Shown here piece after piece: positions 53,201 to 63,007 of a DNA stretch of 64,000 bases (positions are counted from its first letter, which is position 1; the number at the start of each line of letters is the position of its first letter). The notes under the pieces were generated by a model. That model did not search any database. It saw nothing but the letters and a program-made list of their open reading frames with translations, and was not told where the DNA came from. Source of the stretch: Alloprevotella tannerae ATCC 51259 (GTDB lineage Bacteria; Bacteroidota; Bacteroidia; Bacteroidales; Bacteroidaceae); assembly GCF_000159995.1 (NCBI RefSeq), contig NZ_GG700642.1, positions 801,159-865,158 on the forward strand, read 5' to 3'. A program made the position numbers and the translations under genes.

Positions 53201-55150
53201 ATGAAAAGGATTTTACTCGTATTGGCGCTTGTCCTGACTTGCTGCTGCAACATTCAGGCACAATCTTTACAGCCAACAATGGAAGCGCCTTTTGTGAAGG
53301 TTCTCACACCGACAACAAAAGGCACAATCAAACCCGGTGCAAATCAAGTTTGGTGGGGCTATTACACCGATGGAATGATGCGTGATGCCATCGGAACGCA
53401 GACCGCCGAAACGGTAGAGCAAGCTATCTTTATCAAAGGCAACGACCCCTTTATGGCCGGCAAGAAGATTCAGGCTATCCGCTTCTTCCTCCGTTCGCTC
53501 AAGGACGTTTCCGAAGTTCGCGTATGGCTCGCAAAGCCCAACGCAGCAGGACAACCGCCCGCCAATACAAAGCAGGCTGACGTGTCTGTCACTTGCGACC
53601 TGACCCAACTACAAGCCGGCGATCAAGATCAAAACCACCTGGGTATTGCAAACGACATCGTTCTGACGCAACCATTTGAGGTTCCGGCTGAAGGCGTATT
53701 CGTTGGCGTTACTTTCGAGATCGAAGCGCTCTCTGATCCGATCAACGCTTCGCCCATCGTAACGACCGGCAGAGGCACTGACATTGACAATTCGCTTTGG
53801 GTACGCACGGCTGTCCGCATACCTAACTGGGCAGACGCAGCCAACAAAGGCTTCGGCCGCGCAACTATTCAAGTGTTGAGTGAAGGCGCTATTCCTGAAA
53901 ACGCGCTCGACACAAAAGACTTCGATCCGGTATATATGAAGCCGGGCAAGCGTGCGATCGTGCCCGTAACGGCAACGATGGCCGGCACGAAGCAAGTAAA
54001 TAGCTTGGCCTTTACGATGAAAGTGGGCAACCACGAACCATCGAAAGAGCAAACGGTGGACCTGCCGCAGCCGCTCACATTGTTTGGCCAAGAGTTACTC
54101 TTAAATATTCCCGTCAACGCGCCTATGCAGTCCGGCGAATTCCCCGTAGAAGTGACGATCACAAAGGTTAACGGAGAAGCCAATGGTTCTATCCACCCCA
54201 CGGGTAAAGGTGCCTTTGTCGTGCTGGAGAAAGAGATTGTGCGCAACGTTGTCGTAGAAGAATACACAGGCACAGGCTGTGGCTACTGCCCGCGCGGCAT
54301 TGCCGGAATGATGAAGCTCCGCGATACTTTCGGCGACCGCTTTATCGGCATCGGCATCCACCGCTATAACGACAGCGACCCGATGTTTATCACGAAATAT
54401 GAGCGCTTAGCTTGGGAGGGCGCACCCAAATGTATGCTTGATCGCGGTAAGCAGATCGACCCCTTCAAGGGCTCTGGCGAAGGCATTGTGAAAGACTTCC
54501 AGGAGGAAATGGAGCGCACTTCGGCTATCGAAGTGAGCGTATCCGGCGCCATAGATGATGCAAAAACGCACGTCTATGCTACGGCTAACATCAATCCGCT
54601 CGTTAGCGGCAACTTCAAGTTGGCTTATGTTTTGATAGCTGATGAGGTTTTCTGCCCGAAAGACAACTGGCGCCAAATGAACTACTACTCTGCACGCCGC
54701 AGAGAGACGCAGCCTGAAGAGATGGCGCAATTCTGCATGGGCGGTGCGCAGGGCACGAAATTCTTTGAGTGGCACTACGATGACGTAGCGATCAGCAGTT
54801 CTTACGACAACAACGGCAAGAACCAAGTGCAGATTGGCACACTCGAAGCCGGCAAAACCTTGAAGCACTCCTTCACGATCGATATGCCGACGGATGCGGA
54901 ACTGCTCTCTGCTGTTCAGACGAACAAACTCTACGTGGTGGCAATGGTTATCGCCCCCGACGGCCGCATTGAGAATGCAGCGAAGTCGCAGGTAACGCCG
55001 ATCGCAGGCATCCACGATATTGAAAGTTCGCAGAAGCTCACAGAAGTAGCTCGCTACACGATCGATGGCCGCCGCATCAGTCAGCCGCAAAAGGGCGTAA
55101 ACATCGTGAAACTCTCTGATGGCACAATCTTTAAGGTGTTGGTAAAATAA
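53201..55150 (+). CDS. Omp28-like exported protein with CxxC motif
   Basis: 649 residues with a signal peptide (1-20, ending IQAQ). The C-terminal half, from about residue 345, is an Omp28/thioredoxin-like domain: VEEYTGTGCGYCPRG carries Cys360-Gly-Tyr-Cys363, then HRYNDSDPMF. The N-terminal half is beta-rich with VTFEIEALSDP and similar strands. The end (YTIDGRRISQPQKGVNIVKL) resembles C-terminal sorting tails of Bacteroidales exported proteins. Possible disulfide or adhesin role at the cell surface; not established. The frame opens at 53099, but the promoter excludes that start. Confidence 0.82.
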   Translation: MKRILLVLALVLTCCCNIQAQSLQPTMEAPFVKVLTPTTKGTIKPGANQVWWGYYTDGMMRDAIGTQTAETVEQAIFIKGNDPFMAGKKIQAIRFFLRSLKDVSEVRVWLAKPNAAGQPPANTKQADVSVTCDLTQLQAGDQDQNHLGIANDIVLTQPFEVPAEGVFVGVTFEIEALSDPINASPIVTTGRGTDIDNSLWVRTAVRIPNWADAANKGFGRATIQVLSEGAIPENALDTKDFDPVYMKPGKRAIVPVTATMAGTKQVNSLAFTMKVGNHEPSKEQTVDLPQPLTLFGQELLLNIPVNAPMQSGEFPVEVTITKVNGEANGSIHPTGKGAFVVLEKEIVRNVVVEEYTGTGCGYCPRGIAGMMKLRDTFGDRFIGIGIHRYNDSDPMFITKYERLAWEGAPKCMLDRGKQIDPFKGSGEGIVKDFQEEMERTSAIEVSVSGAIDDAKTHVYATANINPLVSGNFKLAYVLIADEVFCPKDNWRQMNYYSARRRETQPEEMAQFCMGGAQGTKFFEWHYDDVAISSSYDNNGKNQVQIGTLEAGKTLKHSFTIDMPTDAELLSAVQTNKLYVVAMVIAPDGRIENAAKSQVTPIAGIHDIESSQKLTEVARYTIDGRRISQPQKGVNIVKLSDGTIFKVLVK

Positions 55151-55511
55151 ACCGACGAGGTTGAAGCCCCGCTTAACATAACGCGCCGGCAATGAGATTA
55201 TGATTTCTCATTGCCGGCGCTTTCATTTGCGGCCGTCTGCAGTTATCACGGGCGATGCTTGTTGTAGAGATAGTGTCGGAAAGACTATCGCAAATCTTCG
55301 AAAACGAAAGCTACGCCGACTCAACAAAGAAAAATAGCGAAAGTTTTCTATCGTATTCTTTGCAATTGTCGATTCGACCTCGTATCTTTGCCTTGAAGAG
55401 GAAAAGTGCAAAAATTAAACAAATCTATAATCCATACGCGCGCACCCTTCTATTTTGTAACCACAGGCAGCGAAAAGCTGTATTTGTATAACTAAAAACC
55501 GCTATTTACTT
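55151..55511. other. Intergenic region before the next secreted protein gene
   Basis: About 360 bases. GCGCCGGCAATGAGA (55180-55194) and TCTCATTGCCGGCGC (55206-55220) form a perfect 15-bp stem after the Omp28-like gene, probably its terminator (TTTCATTT follows). The promoter at 55360 fills the distal part. Confidence 0.6.
55360..55390 (+). promoter_or_regulatory. Promoter of the gene at 55512
   Basis: TTG (55360-55362), 20 bases, TATCTTTG (55383-55390); the leader to the ATG is about 120 bases. Confidence 0.75.
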
Positions 55512-57074
55512 ATGAAGAAATTTTTCGCAACTTTCCTGTTCTCCGCCCTCTTTGCAGGTATGGCGGTAGCACAGGACGCTCCGACGGTCATTACGCAGCC
55601 GGCTGCGGGCGAAACGATCAACCTTTACCGTACGACGACGGGCTTTGAGTCGATCTACTACTATGGCGTACCCCATCAAAGCACGGGCGACTGGCATCGA
55701 ATCGTCTTTGGCGACGACGGCGCTGTGTACCTCGAAAACCCGCTCAACTCGCTCTATACGAAGACTTGGATTAAAGGTAAACGCACGGAGGGAGACACGA
55801 TCAGTTTCCAACTTCCGCAAGCAATCTTTGCCGAGAAAGACTTCTCTACGGGCGATTACAAGTATGGCTATCTCTATCGCATTCATCCGGCAACTAAAGA
55901 TGGTAAGCAAACGTATATGCCTAACGAAGGCGAAGCCAATCAGGTGTTGAAATACGTATGGCGCAACGACTCGCTCATAATGGTGCTTGGTCGAGAAGAA
56001 ATGATCGGTATGTGCCGCGAAACGGGTGCTTGGACCAGCTATGCAGAAGCCACTTACGAGGGCGTGCGCAAGGACAACAACACGGAAGCGCCGTCAGCTT
56101 CGGCGAAGACTTGGGACGGACTGATACTCTATATGGATATGGAGGGCAAATCGCAGTTGTATCCCGTGAAATACGCTATGGATGGTGAAGATGTCTATAT
56201 TGGCGACCTGTCGGCTAACGTGAAAGGCTTGTGGATCAAGGGAAAGAAGGAAGGCACGACCGTCACTTTCCCCTCTACCTCCTATGTTGGTATCGACACT
56301 ACGACGGCTTGCTACGTCTATGCTTCTTCCGGCTATATGGGCAAGGGCAAGAGCGAATCGGGCGAAGAGTTTGCGAAAGCTTGCATCAGTCCGGATCCGC
56401 TCGTCTTCACTTACGATGAAGAGAAAAACGCGCTCAGCACGAAGGGCATCTTAATGATTCACAAGAGTATGGAGGATGATCGCAGCACGCACATCTTCGA
56501 CGTGTATCGTTATGCGCTCATCAATCAATGGGATAAGAAGCCGGCTGCGCCTATGCCGCCGAAACTCACGGCTTATCAGCCTTACGATCCGAATCCTTGG
56601 GGTGGTCCCGGCGGTTTGCAGTTCACCTTGAGCTACTACTCAGCCGACTTCAACTATCTTGACCCCTCACATCTCTACTACAATCTCTACATCGACGGCG
56701 AACTATTTACGTTCAAACCCGACACATACAAGAGTTTAACGGAAGAGATGACCGACGTTCCCTACGCCTTCTCTGATCAATATCACTTCTACAAGTATGA
56801 CGACAATGCGCGCGCAATTTATTTCTATAAAGACGCGAAGGAGAAAGTCGGAATGGAAGCGGTCTACATTGACGGCGACCAGCGCCTCCGCTCAGGCATC
56901 ACGGAATATGTCGTATCTGATACAGGCCTCAAGCCCGCTACGACAAAGCGCATCGAGCGTGTTGAGTTCTACGATCTATCCGGCCGCAGCGTAAGTTGTC
57001 CGGAAAGAGGCATCTACGTGCAAACAACGTTCTATACGGATGGCTCTAAGGTTTCGCAGAAGATTGTGAAGTAA
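55512..57074 (+). CDS. Secreted protein of unknown function
   Basis: 520 residues with a clear signal peptide (1-20, ending AVAQ). The rest is rich in Tyr, Trp and Gly and in beta-strand patterns (FGDDGAVYLENPL, YTKTWIKGKR, LWIKGKKEGTTVTFP), with the WIKGK segment occurring twice, at about 87 and 238. This suggests two related halves. The C-terminal tail (IERVEFYDLSGRSV...GIYVQTTFYTDGSKVSQKIVK) is like sorting tails of exported Bacteroidales proteins. No enzyme motif is recognised. It follows the Omp28-like gene but has its own promoter. Confidence 0.72.
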   Translation: MKKFFATFLFSALFAGMAVAQDAPTVITQPAAGETINLYRTTTGFESIYYYGVPHQSTGDWHRIVFGDDGAVYLENPLNSLYTKTWIKGKRTEGDTISFQLPQAIFAEKDFSTGDYKYGYLYRIHPATKDGKQTYMPNEGEANQVLKYVWRNDSLIMVLGREEMIGMCRETGAWTSYAEATYEGVRKDNNTEAPSASAKTWDGLILYMDMEGKSQLYPVKYAMDGEDVYIGDLSANVKGLWIKGKKEGTTVTFPSTSYVGIDTTTACYVYASSGYMGKGKSESGEEFAKACISPDPLVFTYDEEKNALSTKGILMIHKSMEDDRSTHIFDVYRYALINQWDKKPAAPMPPKLTAYQPYDPNPWGGPGGLQFTLSYYSADFNYLDPSHLYYNLYIDGELFTFKPDTYKSLTEEMTDVPYAFSDQYHFYKYDDNARAIYFYKDAKEKVGMEAVYIDGDQRLRSGITEYVVSDTGLKPATTKRIERVEFYDLSGRSVSCPERGIYVQTTFYTDGSKVSQKIVK

Positions 57075-57167
57075 CGCTACCATAAGGGGCTGTCGCCAAA
57101 TGCTCGGCCACTGCCCTCTTGCTAAGGCTTTTATGGCAACCCAATAAAAGTCTTAAGGATATAATAA

Positions 57168-57206
57168 AGGGCTGACACTTATGAACGGTGTCAGCCCTAT
57201 TTTTTC
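57168..57206 (+). terminator. Terminator after the gene at 55512
   Basis: AGGGCTGACAC with GTGTCAGCCCT (perfect 11 bp) then ATTTTTTCG. A further hairpin (TAAGGCTTTTA with TAAAAGTCTTA) sits just upstream at 57123-57156. Confidence 0.85.
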
Positions 57207-57297
57207 GTTTTAGCGCCATCTGCCATAAAGGCAGCCGGCGAGGCTAAGCGGCAAAGGTAGCCGCAGACGAAGGCGACGCGCGGACCTTGCCTATTAC

Positions 57298-59886
57298 TTA
57301 CATACGCTTTGGAATGATCTCATAGACGTCAGCCTTGCCGACCAGTTCGATATGATCCACGCCCTTTGCTACGTCTACGGTGAAAAACGACTTATCAGTA
57401 GTCATCTCAGCCTTCAGCCGTTTGCGCTTATCATACTGACACACGCGCACAGAACCACCTTTGGGCAAATCAAGCAGGAAGGTGTAAGCACTCGTAGCAC
57501 GCGGCACTTCAAACAAAACGACGTGCGTACTCTTATAAGCTGTGTTCAATTGGCGATCAAAGGCATTTACGACCCGCTCAGCCGTAGCCTTGCTATCACT
57601 CAATACCACGGAAGCACCATCGGCCGGCGTCACAACGAAAGAGCGTATAGCCGCCCAATTCTTGCGCGCAGAATCCAATCGGCGCAAACGTATATAACGC
57701 GCCATAACCGGCTCACCCTGCCACAGAATATCATAGCAATTCTTCAAATCAGCCAACAGCGGCTGCCAAGCATAGCCATCAACAGAATATTCCAAAGTCG
57801 CGTGGTCGTAGAAGTCGCAATCGTCTTTCGAATTTCTACCTTGCAAAATGTGTATATCGCTCACGGCTGTCAGTTCAGGAAGCGCTACGCCCATCCAGTC
57901 GCCGTCTTTCTGAGACACGCCTGAAGTGTAGTGGGTCACGCTATCCGCATCAAACATCAATCGGCTTTGCATCGTCTTGATACTTTTATATGTTCCTATG
58001 CCGCGCAGCCTGAATGCTTTTTGCCCCGAAAGCTGTTCGTAGAAGACATCAGCCAGATCCTCCATCGCAAAGTCATAGAAGGGTTGCAACTTCATCGTGC
58101 CCAACTTGTGCGCCTCGTAGGCTTTCTTATCCTCCGAACGCATACAATTCTTCAGATAATCTTGCCAGAAATTCTGCGTATGTCCTGCGCGATAGAGATC
58201 CATAAGTTCGATAGCCTTCTTACCTCGCTCGCCGAGTTTGCCACATTCTATGAGCCACGGCCTCAACTCTTTCAGCAATTGTGGGTCCGTGCAGCCGGCC
58301 TCGATCTCAGCCGGCGCTTTCGCCACGCGCTCAAATTCTTGATACAGATCGTCACGTTTCCCGCGCGTGTAGTTGGATAATCTGAAAATGACCGTCTCCC
58401 ACGACTCATCGCGCCGATAGCCCGTCTCCGTATCGGCCGAGTGAATCGCAAAGGTGCGATAAGCCTCCTTAGCCCGCGGCATCATCACCTCCAAGCCACG
58501 CTCCCAGCTGTCAATCGGATTGTAGTCCTTCGGATTCCAAGTATAATCGGCAACGCTATAAAGCGACAGCTTTGAAGCCGCGCCGTGCTCCATCGGATTG
58601 CTCACAAGTCCGCACATATCATTGTTCCTAAGCGAATTGTCCAAGCCATAGACCGGCCCTTGCAAGATAATATGTCGGGCATAGTCGGTTACCGCATAGT
58701 TCCACCAGAAGAAAGCCGGACGCTTGATGCGACTATCGACCCAATCGAGCGTCTCCTTTGTCACGTCACTGCAAACCACATCGCCCGTCCAAAACACGCG
58801 AATAGAGGGGTCGAGCGTTCGGCCATAGATACTCAAAGGTCCATCTTCGCCGGCCTTTGCCCACAACTTGGAATAGTCCGTAGGGCAAACAATAAGTGGC
58901 GACACGTCACCTTTCGCTTTCACAAACTCCTTGGTCAGACGATTCAGCAGTTCTACTTGTCGGTTCGGATTAGTGCCCTCGCCTTCAATATCATCAAAGA
59001 AGATGGCAAACGAGCGCACACCGTCAGCATACATAAGCTCAAACTTATGCACGAGGTTCTGATAATCTTCTTCGTTCCATTTAATATCCTTTCCCGGATG
59101 CACAGCCCAAACGAAGTCTACCCGATTCTTTTGGCAGGCCTCAACCAGTTCCTTAATCTGCTGTTGCTCCTTCACGGGATAAGGCAGTCGCCAATTCGGA
59201 GCACTATGATAAGGATCATCTTTAGGGCCATAGATATAGGTGTTAAGTTTATACTTACCATACCAATCAATCAGCGACAAACGCACAGCGTGCGACCAAG
59301 GTGGCCCATAAAAGCCCTCCACGACGCCACGATAAGGAAAAACCGGCGCGTCACTAATCTCGAGGCAAGGAAGCTTCTTTCCACCCTCCACAGCCGGACT
59401 CTCCATCAATTGTCGCAAAGTCTGGATGCCATAGAAGAGTCCTAAATCGTTCTCAGCCATAATGCTGATACCCTTCTTCGTAATGCGCAACGAATAGGCA
59501 CCATCTGCAACCGAACTACCCTCATAGCCTTTCTCTATAATCACCGGTATCTTTGCAAATTGCAGCCGCAGCGGGAAGCCCTTGGGCGTATGAACGAGGA
59601 AGTCAATATCGCCCCGATAGTCCCAAGCCTCTTTAAGCGTCGGTAGAGGCGACTCCAACTTTACGCCGCCACTAATATCGATCGTTCCCTCATTCGTCAG
59701 CTTCATATAACGCGGCGTGGGATTGACCACAAGTCCGTGATGGTCCATCTTCTCTCCCGGAGCCGGATTGACCCACTGCACCTCCAAGCGCTGACTACTT
59801 AGGTCAAACTCATTGCTCTGTGCATAAGCGGCCGCCAGGGCGCATAAGCCCCAAGCGAAAGCCACGAATCGTTTCTTTTGTTTCAT
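57298..59886 (-). CDS. GH84 beta-N-acetylglucosaminidase (hyaluronidase/O-GlcNAcase family)
   Basis: Exported glycoside hydrolase that releases terminal beta-GlcNAc. A signal peptide (1-22, ending AYAQ) is followed by an N-terminal GH20b-like domain (about 35-170). The GH84 barrel opens with RGVVEGFYGPPWS (186-198) and has the catalytic Asp pair Asp298-Asp299 in FFDDIEG, as in the Bacteroides GH84 enzyme. Substrate-assisted catalysis is expected. After about residue 620 come a helical region and a discoidin/F5-8C-like domain (near LEYSVDGYAWQPL and VMARYIRLRRLDS). The length of 862 residues reflects the additional C-terminal beta domain. It likely feeds on host mucin or glycosaminoglycan. Confidence 0.92.
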   Translation of the reverse strand: MKQKKRFVAFAWGLCALAAAYAQSNEFDLSSQRLEVQWVNPAPGEKMDHHGLVVNPTPRYMKLTNEGTIDISGGVKLESPLPTLKEAWDYRGDIDFLVHTPKGFPLRLQFAKIPVIIEKGYEGSSVADGAYSLRITKKGISIMAENDLGLFYGIQTLRQLMESPAVEGGKKLPCLEISDAPVFPYRGVVEGFYGPPWSHAVRLSLIDWYGKYKLNTYIYGPKDDPYHSAPNWRLPYPVKEQQQIKELVEACQKNRVDFVWAVHPGKDIKWNEEDYQNLVHKFELMYADGVRSFAIFFDDIEGEGTNPNRQVELLNRLTKEFVKAKGDVSPLIVCPTDYSKLWAKAGEDGPLSIYGRTLDPSIRVFWTGDVVCSDVTKETLDWVDSRIKRPAFFWWNYAVTDYARHIILQGPVYGLDNSLRNNDMCGLVSNPMEHGAASKLSLYSVADYTWNPKDYNPIDSWERGLEVMMPRAKEAYRTFAIHSADTETGYRRDESWETVIFRLSNYTRGKRDDLYQEFERVAKAPAEIEAGCTDPQLLKELRPWLIECGKLGERGKKAIELMDLYRAGHTQNFWQDYLKNCMRSEDKKAYEAHKLGTMKLQPFYDFAMEDLADVFYEQLSGQKAFRLRGIGTYKSIKTMQSRLMFDADSVTHYTSGVSQKDGDWMGVALPELTAVSDIHILQGRNSKDDCDFYDHATLEYSVDGYAWQPLLADLKNCYDILWQGEPVMARYIRLRRLDSARKNWAAIRSFVVTPADGASVVLSDSKATAERVVNAFDRQLNTAYKSTHVVLFEVPRATSAYTFLLDLPKGGSVRVCQYDKRKRLKAEMTTDKSFFTVDVAKGVDHIELVGKADVYEIIPKRM

Positions 59887-60302
59887 GTAAGTTCTTCAAT
59901 ATTTAGCAGCCGACTTACCACATACTTCTACATAAGTTCAAGCCGACAAAGAGAGGCAACCCGACAGCTCCCTCCGTAAAACAAGAAATTTTACCTGCAA
60001 AAAAAAGAAATTAAAATGACTTTAACCCCTCACCGCACATTAAAAATTCCTTTAACAGAAGATTCGCATCACGAATACCTAAACTTTTTATCGAAGAATT
60101 GTAGTAAATCGTGATATGATCAGTAATGTGCAACCAAACTTGCGATAGGTTTATAAGTTATTAGGCCAAAAAGTTTACTATCATTCAGGTCAATGATCGC
60201 AAGGCAATTGCTAACTTCATCTGACAAGGCTCCCCCTGGCAACGCAAGCTCTTAGGCTTGGCCGTTAACCCTTTCTACTGGCGGGCATTGGCATGTTTTT
60301 GA
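59887..60302. other. Intergenic, AT-rich
   Basis: No gene seen. A partial terminal hairpin of the structured repeat (AAGCTCTTAGGCTT) is at 60245-60258. Confidence 0.45.
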
Positions 60303-60402
60303 AAGACCAACCCTATGGGGTTGTCAATTAACCTATGCTCCGAGGCAGCGTTGACGTTACACGTCAACACTGCCCTACCAAAAGACTAACCCCGATGGGG
60401 TT
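60303..60402 (+). repeat. Dispersed three-hairpin repeat, forward copy
   Basis: The central stem is GTTGACGT/ACGTCAAC, another paired change. The spacer to the next copy is about 115 bases and unlike the spacers near the transposase. Confidence 0.85.
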
Positions 60403-60518
60403 ATTTGTGAACGAAAGTGCGCGATAGTTGACGATTTTAGGCGTGCAAATGTTAGCCTCATATTTATTTATGTCAAAGGTAACACAAAATTAAACCGACA
60501 AAACTACACCCTCAAAAA

Positions 60519-60620
60519 CAACCCCTTAGGGTTGGTCCTTTGGCAGGGCAGGGTTAAGATGCGAAGCGGCTTAACCCTGCCTAAGTCCAGCGCGAAGTGC
60601 AACCCCTTAGGGTTGGTCTT
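60519..60620 (-). repeat. Dispersed three-hairpin repeat, reverse copy
   Basis: Both ends are AACCCCTTAGGGTT; the centre is GGTTAAG...CTTAACC. Confidence 0.85.
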
Positions 60621-60689
60621 TGTTTACGACTGCATTTCGCCGATTATATATGCTAATAAATCAATTTGCCAAAGCTCACCCCCGCAAAA

Positions 60690-60711
60690 CAACCCCTTAG
60701 GGTTGGTCGTT
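60690..60711 (-). repeat. Terminal hairpin of the structured repeat, isolated
   Basis: AACCCCTTAGGGTTGGTC without the rest of the element. Confidence 0.6.
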
Positions 60712-60746
60712 TACACTTTCTTCCGGCGGGCGTTGGGTCGTTTTGA

Positions 60747-60847
60747 AAGACCAATCCTAAGAGATTGACAATTTTACTATGCTCCGAGACAGCGTTGACG
60801 CTGTGCATCAACACTGCCCTACCAAAAAACTAACCCCTAAGGGGTTA
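60747..60847 (+). repeat. Dispersed three-hairpin repeat, forward copy, diverged
   Basis: The left hairpin has changed to AATCCTAAGAGATT and no longer pairs perfectly; the right one is AACCCCTAAGGGGTT. This looks like an older copy. Confidence 0.75.
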
Positions 60848-60961
60848 TTTGTGACGGACAACGCGCGATAGTTGGCGATTTTAGGCGGGCAATTTTTAGC
60901 CGCATATTTATATTATATCAAATGTAATACCAAACAAAACCGCCAATGCCCACGCCCGCAC

Positions 60962-61063
60962 CACAACCCCCTAGGGTTGGCCTTTTGGCAGGGCAGGCGT
61001 TGGAGCGAAGCGACAACCCTGCCACAATCCGCCGCAATGGGCAACCCCTTAGGGTTGGTCTTT
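60962..61063 (-). repeat. Dispersed three-hairpin repeat, reverse copy
   Basis: The outer hairpin is AACCCCCTAGGGTT. It is followed by a 70-base linker and another reverse copy, a direct rather than inverted pair. Confidence 0.82.
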
Positions 61064-61132
61064 CAAAATCGTCCGCATATAGCCGTTTGTATATGCTGAT
61101 AAATCAAACTACCAATGCCTACGCCCGCAACA

Positions 61133-61232
61133 CAAGCCCTTAGGCTTGGTCTTTTGGCAGGGCAGGCGTTGGGGCGAAGCGACAACCCTGCCATAGTTCG
61201 CCGCAATGTGCAACCTCTTAGGGTTGGTCTTT
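61133..61232 (-). repeat. Dispersed three-hairpin repeat, reverse copy
   Basis: Ends about 48 bases before the -33 element of HU-related gene 3, so it replaces the long divergent spacer present at copies 1 and 2. Confidence 0.82.
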
Positions 61233-61279
61233 CAAAATCATCCGTGGATTTGCTTATTATCAATGGATTATATCGCGTT

Positions 61280-61309
61280 TTGTCGGCTCAACGGAAATGC
61301 TTACCTTTG
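61280..61309 (+). promoter_or_regulatory. Promoter of HU-related gene 3
   Basis: TTG (61280-61282), 19 bases, TACCTTTG (61302-61309). Confidence 0.78.
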
Positions 61310-61369
61310 CATGCGCAAGGGCGAGGAGCGCTCTTGGTTCAATTATTCACCAATTAAATCTATACCACA

Positions 61370-61780
61370 ATGATTAAATTTGTTATCAGAGCGAAGAAAA
61401 ATCCGCTCAAGAGAGATCAAGTGAAATTTTATCCCCAGATGGCGCCGGGCGTGCCCGTGATGTTGCGCACGATTGTCGGGCGCATCGAGAAGCGTTCGGG
61501 CGTATCTTCTGCCTCCGTCAAGGCGGTATTGGATGCCCTGCAATATGAAATTCTCCAAACACTTGCGGATGGTAATTCGGTTCGCTTAGGAGACCTCGGT
61601 TCTTTTCGCCTGACGATGCACGGCGAGGGCGTAACGACGGCGAAAGAGGCAAAGGAAAAAGGGGCAAATCTCATTAAGCGCGTGAGCGTGAGGTTCACGA
61701 AAAGCAGTACGATGCGTATGGCACTCGACAAGCGCAACTTAATCTTCGGTGCGCAGGACGATATCCGGAATGCGAAGTAG
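61370..61780 (+). CDS. HU-related DNA-binding protein, copy 3
   Basis: 136 residues. The N-terminal part matches copy 1 (LKRDQVKFYPQ), and everything after the helical core matches copy 2 (GVTTAKEAKEK, MRMALDKRNLIFGAQDD), with one private change (TLADG instead of TLSDG). The mosaic is visible in DNA as well. It stands alone, without a CDC-like operon upstream. Confidence 0.88.
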   Translation: MIKFVIRAKKNPLKRDQVKFYPQMAPGVPVMLRTIVGRIEKRSGVSSASVKAVLDALQYEILQTLADGNSVRLGDLGSFRLTMHGEGVTTAKEAKEKGANLIKRVSVRFTKSSTMRMALDKRNLIFGAQDDIRNAK

Positions 61781-61832
61781 GTGAGGATTGAGGCACAGCT
61801 TAGTGCCGGCAACAATTTACATTTAGCAAAGG

Positions 61833-61866
61833 CCGCGTTTTCAACCGATGAAAGCGCGGTTTTTTC
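61833..61866 (+). terminator. Terminator of HU-related gene 3
   Basis: CCGCGTTTTCA with TGAAAGCGCGG, 5-base loop, T-run of six to seven. Confidence 0.88.
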
Positions 61867-61920
61867 GTATCTTGTCGAAAATGGGTCGTTTTTCGGTGGT
61901 TCGGGGATAGGGTTTGTTGA

Positions 61921-62035
61921 AACTTTCACCTATGATCGGAAAAAGTTTCTTAGGTGAAAGTTTGAACTTTCTTATAAGCAAATTAAAATTGTCTTATAGG
62001 AGAGTTTTTTCGATCATAGGTGATAGTTTGGCGGA
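61921..62035. repeat. 22-bp direct repeat array, copy 3
   Basis: Units start at 61948, 61970, 61992 and 62014; the inverted half-unit AACTTTCACCTATGA lies at 61921-61935. Confidence 0.9.
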
Positions 62036-62156
62036 GGTGCGTAGTGGGTTGCGGCGGGGTGGTTTATTCGGCATTTTTATAGCCGAATATGCGATGAAAC
62101 CGCGGTTTTTTTGAATAATTTTATTTTCGTATTGATACATTTTCGCGTGTTTATGA

Positions 62157-62257
62157 AAGACCAACCCTATGGGGTTGGCATTTTTACGGGGCTTCGAGGC
62201 AGTGTTGACGCTGTGCGTCAACACTGCCCTACCAAGAGACTAACCCCGATGGGGTTA
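62157..62257 (+). repeat. Dispersed three-hairpin repeat, forward copy
   Basis: Closes HU module 3 and opens a short-spacer pair with 62356. Confidence 0.85.
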
Positions 62258-62355
62258 TCGGCGGGTGAGAATGCGCGAGGATTATGTGATTTTAGGCGGA
62301 ATATCGGCCATATTCCGTTGCGAGTTTATATGGGAGTGCGGAAAAAACATGCAAA

Positions 62356-62463
62356 CAAGCCCTTAGGCTTGGTCTTTTGGTAGAGCAGGGTTAAAGTGCG
62401 TAGTGCTTTAACCCTGTTTAATGAGGCACGCCGTTTTGCAACCCCATAGGGTTGGTCTTTCAA
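62356..62463 (-). repeat. Dispersed three-hairpin repeat, reverse copy
   Basis: GGTTAAAG/CTTTAACC centre; the far hairpin is AACCCCATAGGGTT. Confidence 0.85.
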
Positions 62464-62494
62464 GTTTGACGCGTATATGAGTTGGGGTATCTTG

Positions 62495-62598
62495 AGAGAC
62501 CAACCCTATGGGGTTGTCATTGAACCCTTGATTCGTGGCAGCATTGACGCTGTGCGTCAACACTGCCCTGCCAAAAGACTAACCCCGATGGGGTTATT
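62495..62598 (+). repeat. Dispersed three-hairpin repeat, forward copy
   Basis: Joined to the preceding reverse copy by about 31 bases; the spacer to the next copy is about 275 bases. Confidence 0.85.
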
Positions 62599-62874
62599 GG
62601 CGGGTGAGAATGCGCGAGGATTATGTTGTTTCAATCGGGAGATTGGCGCGTTCATAGGTGTGTCCGGTTGCGATAAAGTTATTTGTGGGCGATATTGTAT
62701 AAGGATTATCTGGATTTCATCGATGGAATCGGGGATTTTGACACTGTAACTTGGACGGTGATGCGGTATTGGTGGGCAAGATTATACGATATTATTGTGA
62801 TTTTGGGCGGAGAATTGGCCATATTCCATAGCAAGTATAGAGAGTTGAGCGGTAAGGAAAAATGTACAAAAACA

Positions 62875-62974
62875 AGCCCTTAGGCTTGGTCATTTGGCAG
62901 GGCAGGTGTTGGAGCGGAGCGACAACCCTGCCATAGTGTGTCGCGAGAGGGCAACCCCTTAGGGTTGGTCTTTC
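62875..62974 (-). repeat. Dispersed three-hairpin repeat, reverse copy
   Basis: The central stem GAGCGGAGC version; nearly the same as 40434-40533, including 50 bases before it. Confidence 0.85.
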
Positions 62975-63007
62975 AAGGTTTGCTGCGTGTATGAATTGGG
63001 ATGTTTT

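Noticed and set aside
62111..62383. Open frames of about 90 codons spanning forward repeat, spacer and reverse repeat (also 39165-39434, 62477-62749, 356-559)
   Set aside because: They translate the structured DNA repeat and its spacer. Similar peptides appear only because the DNA copies are nearly identical, and frames break in other copies.
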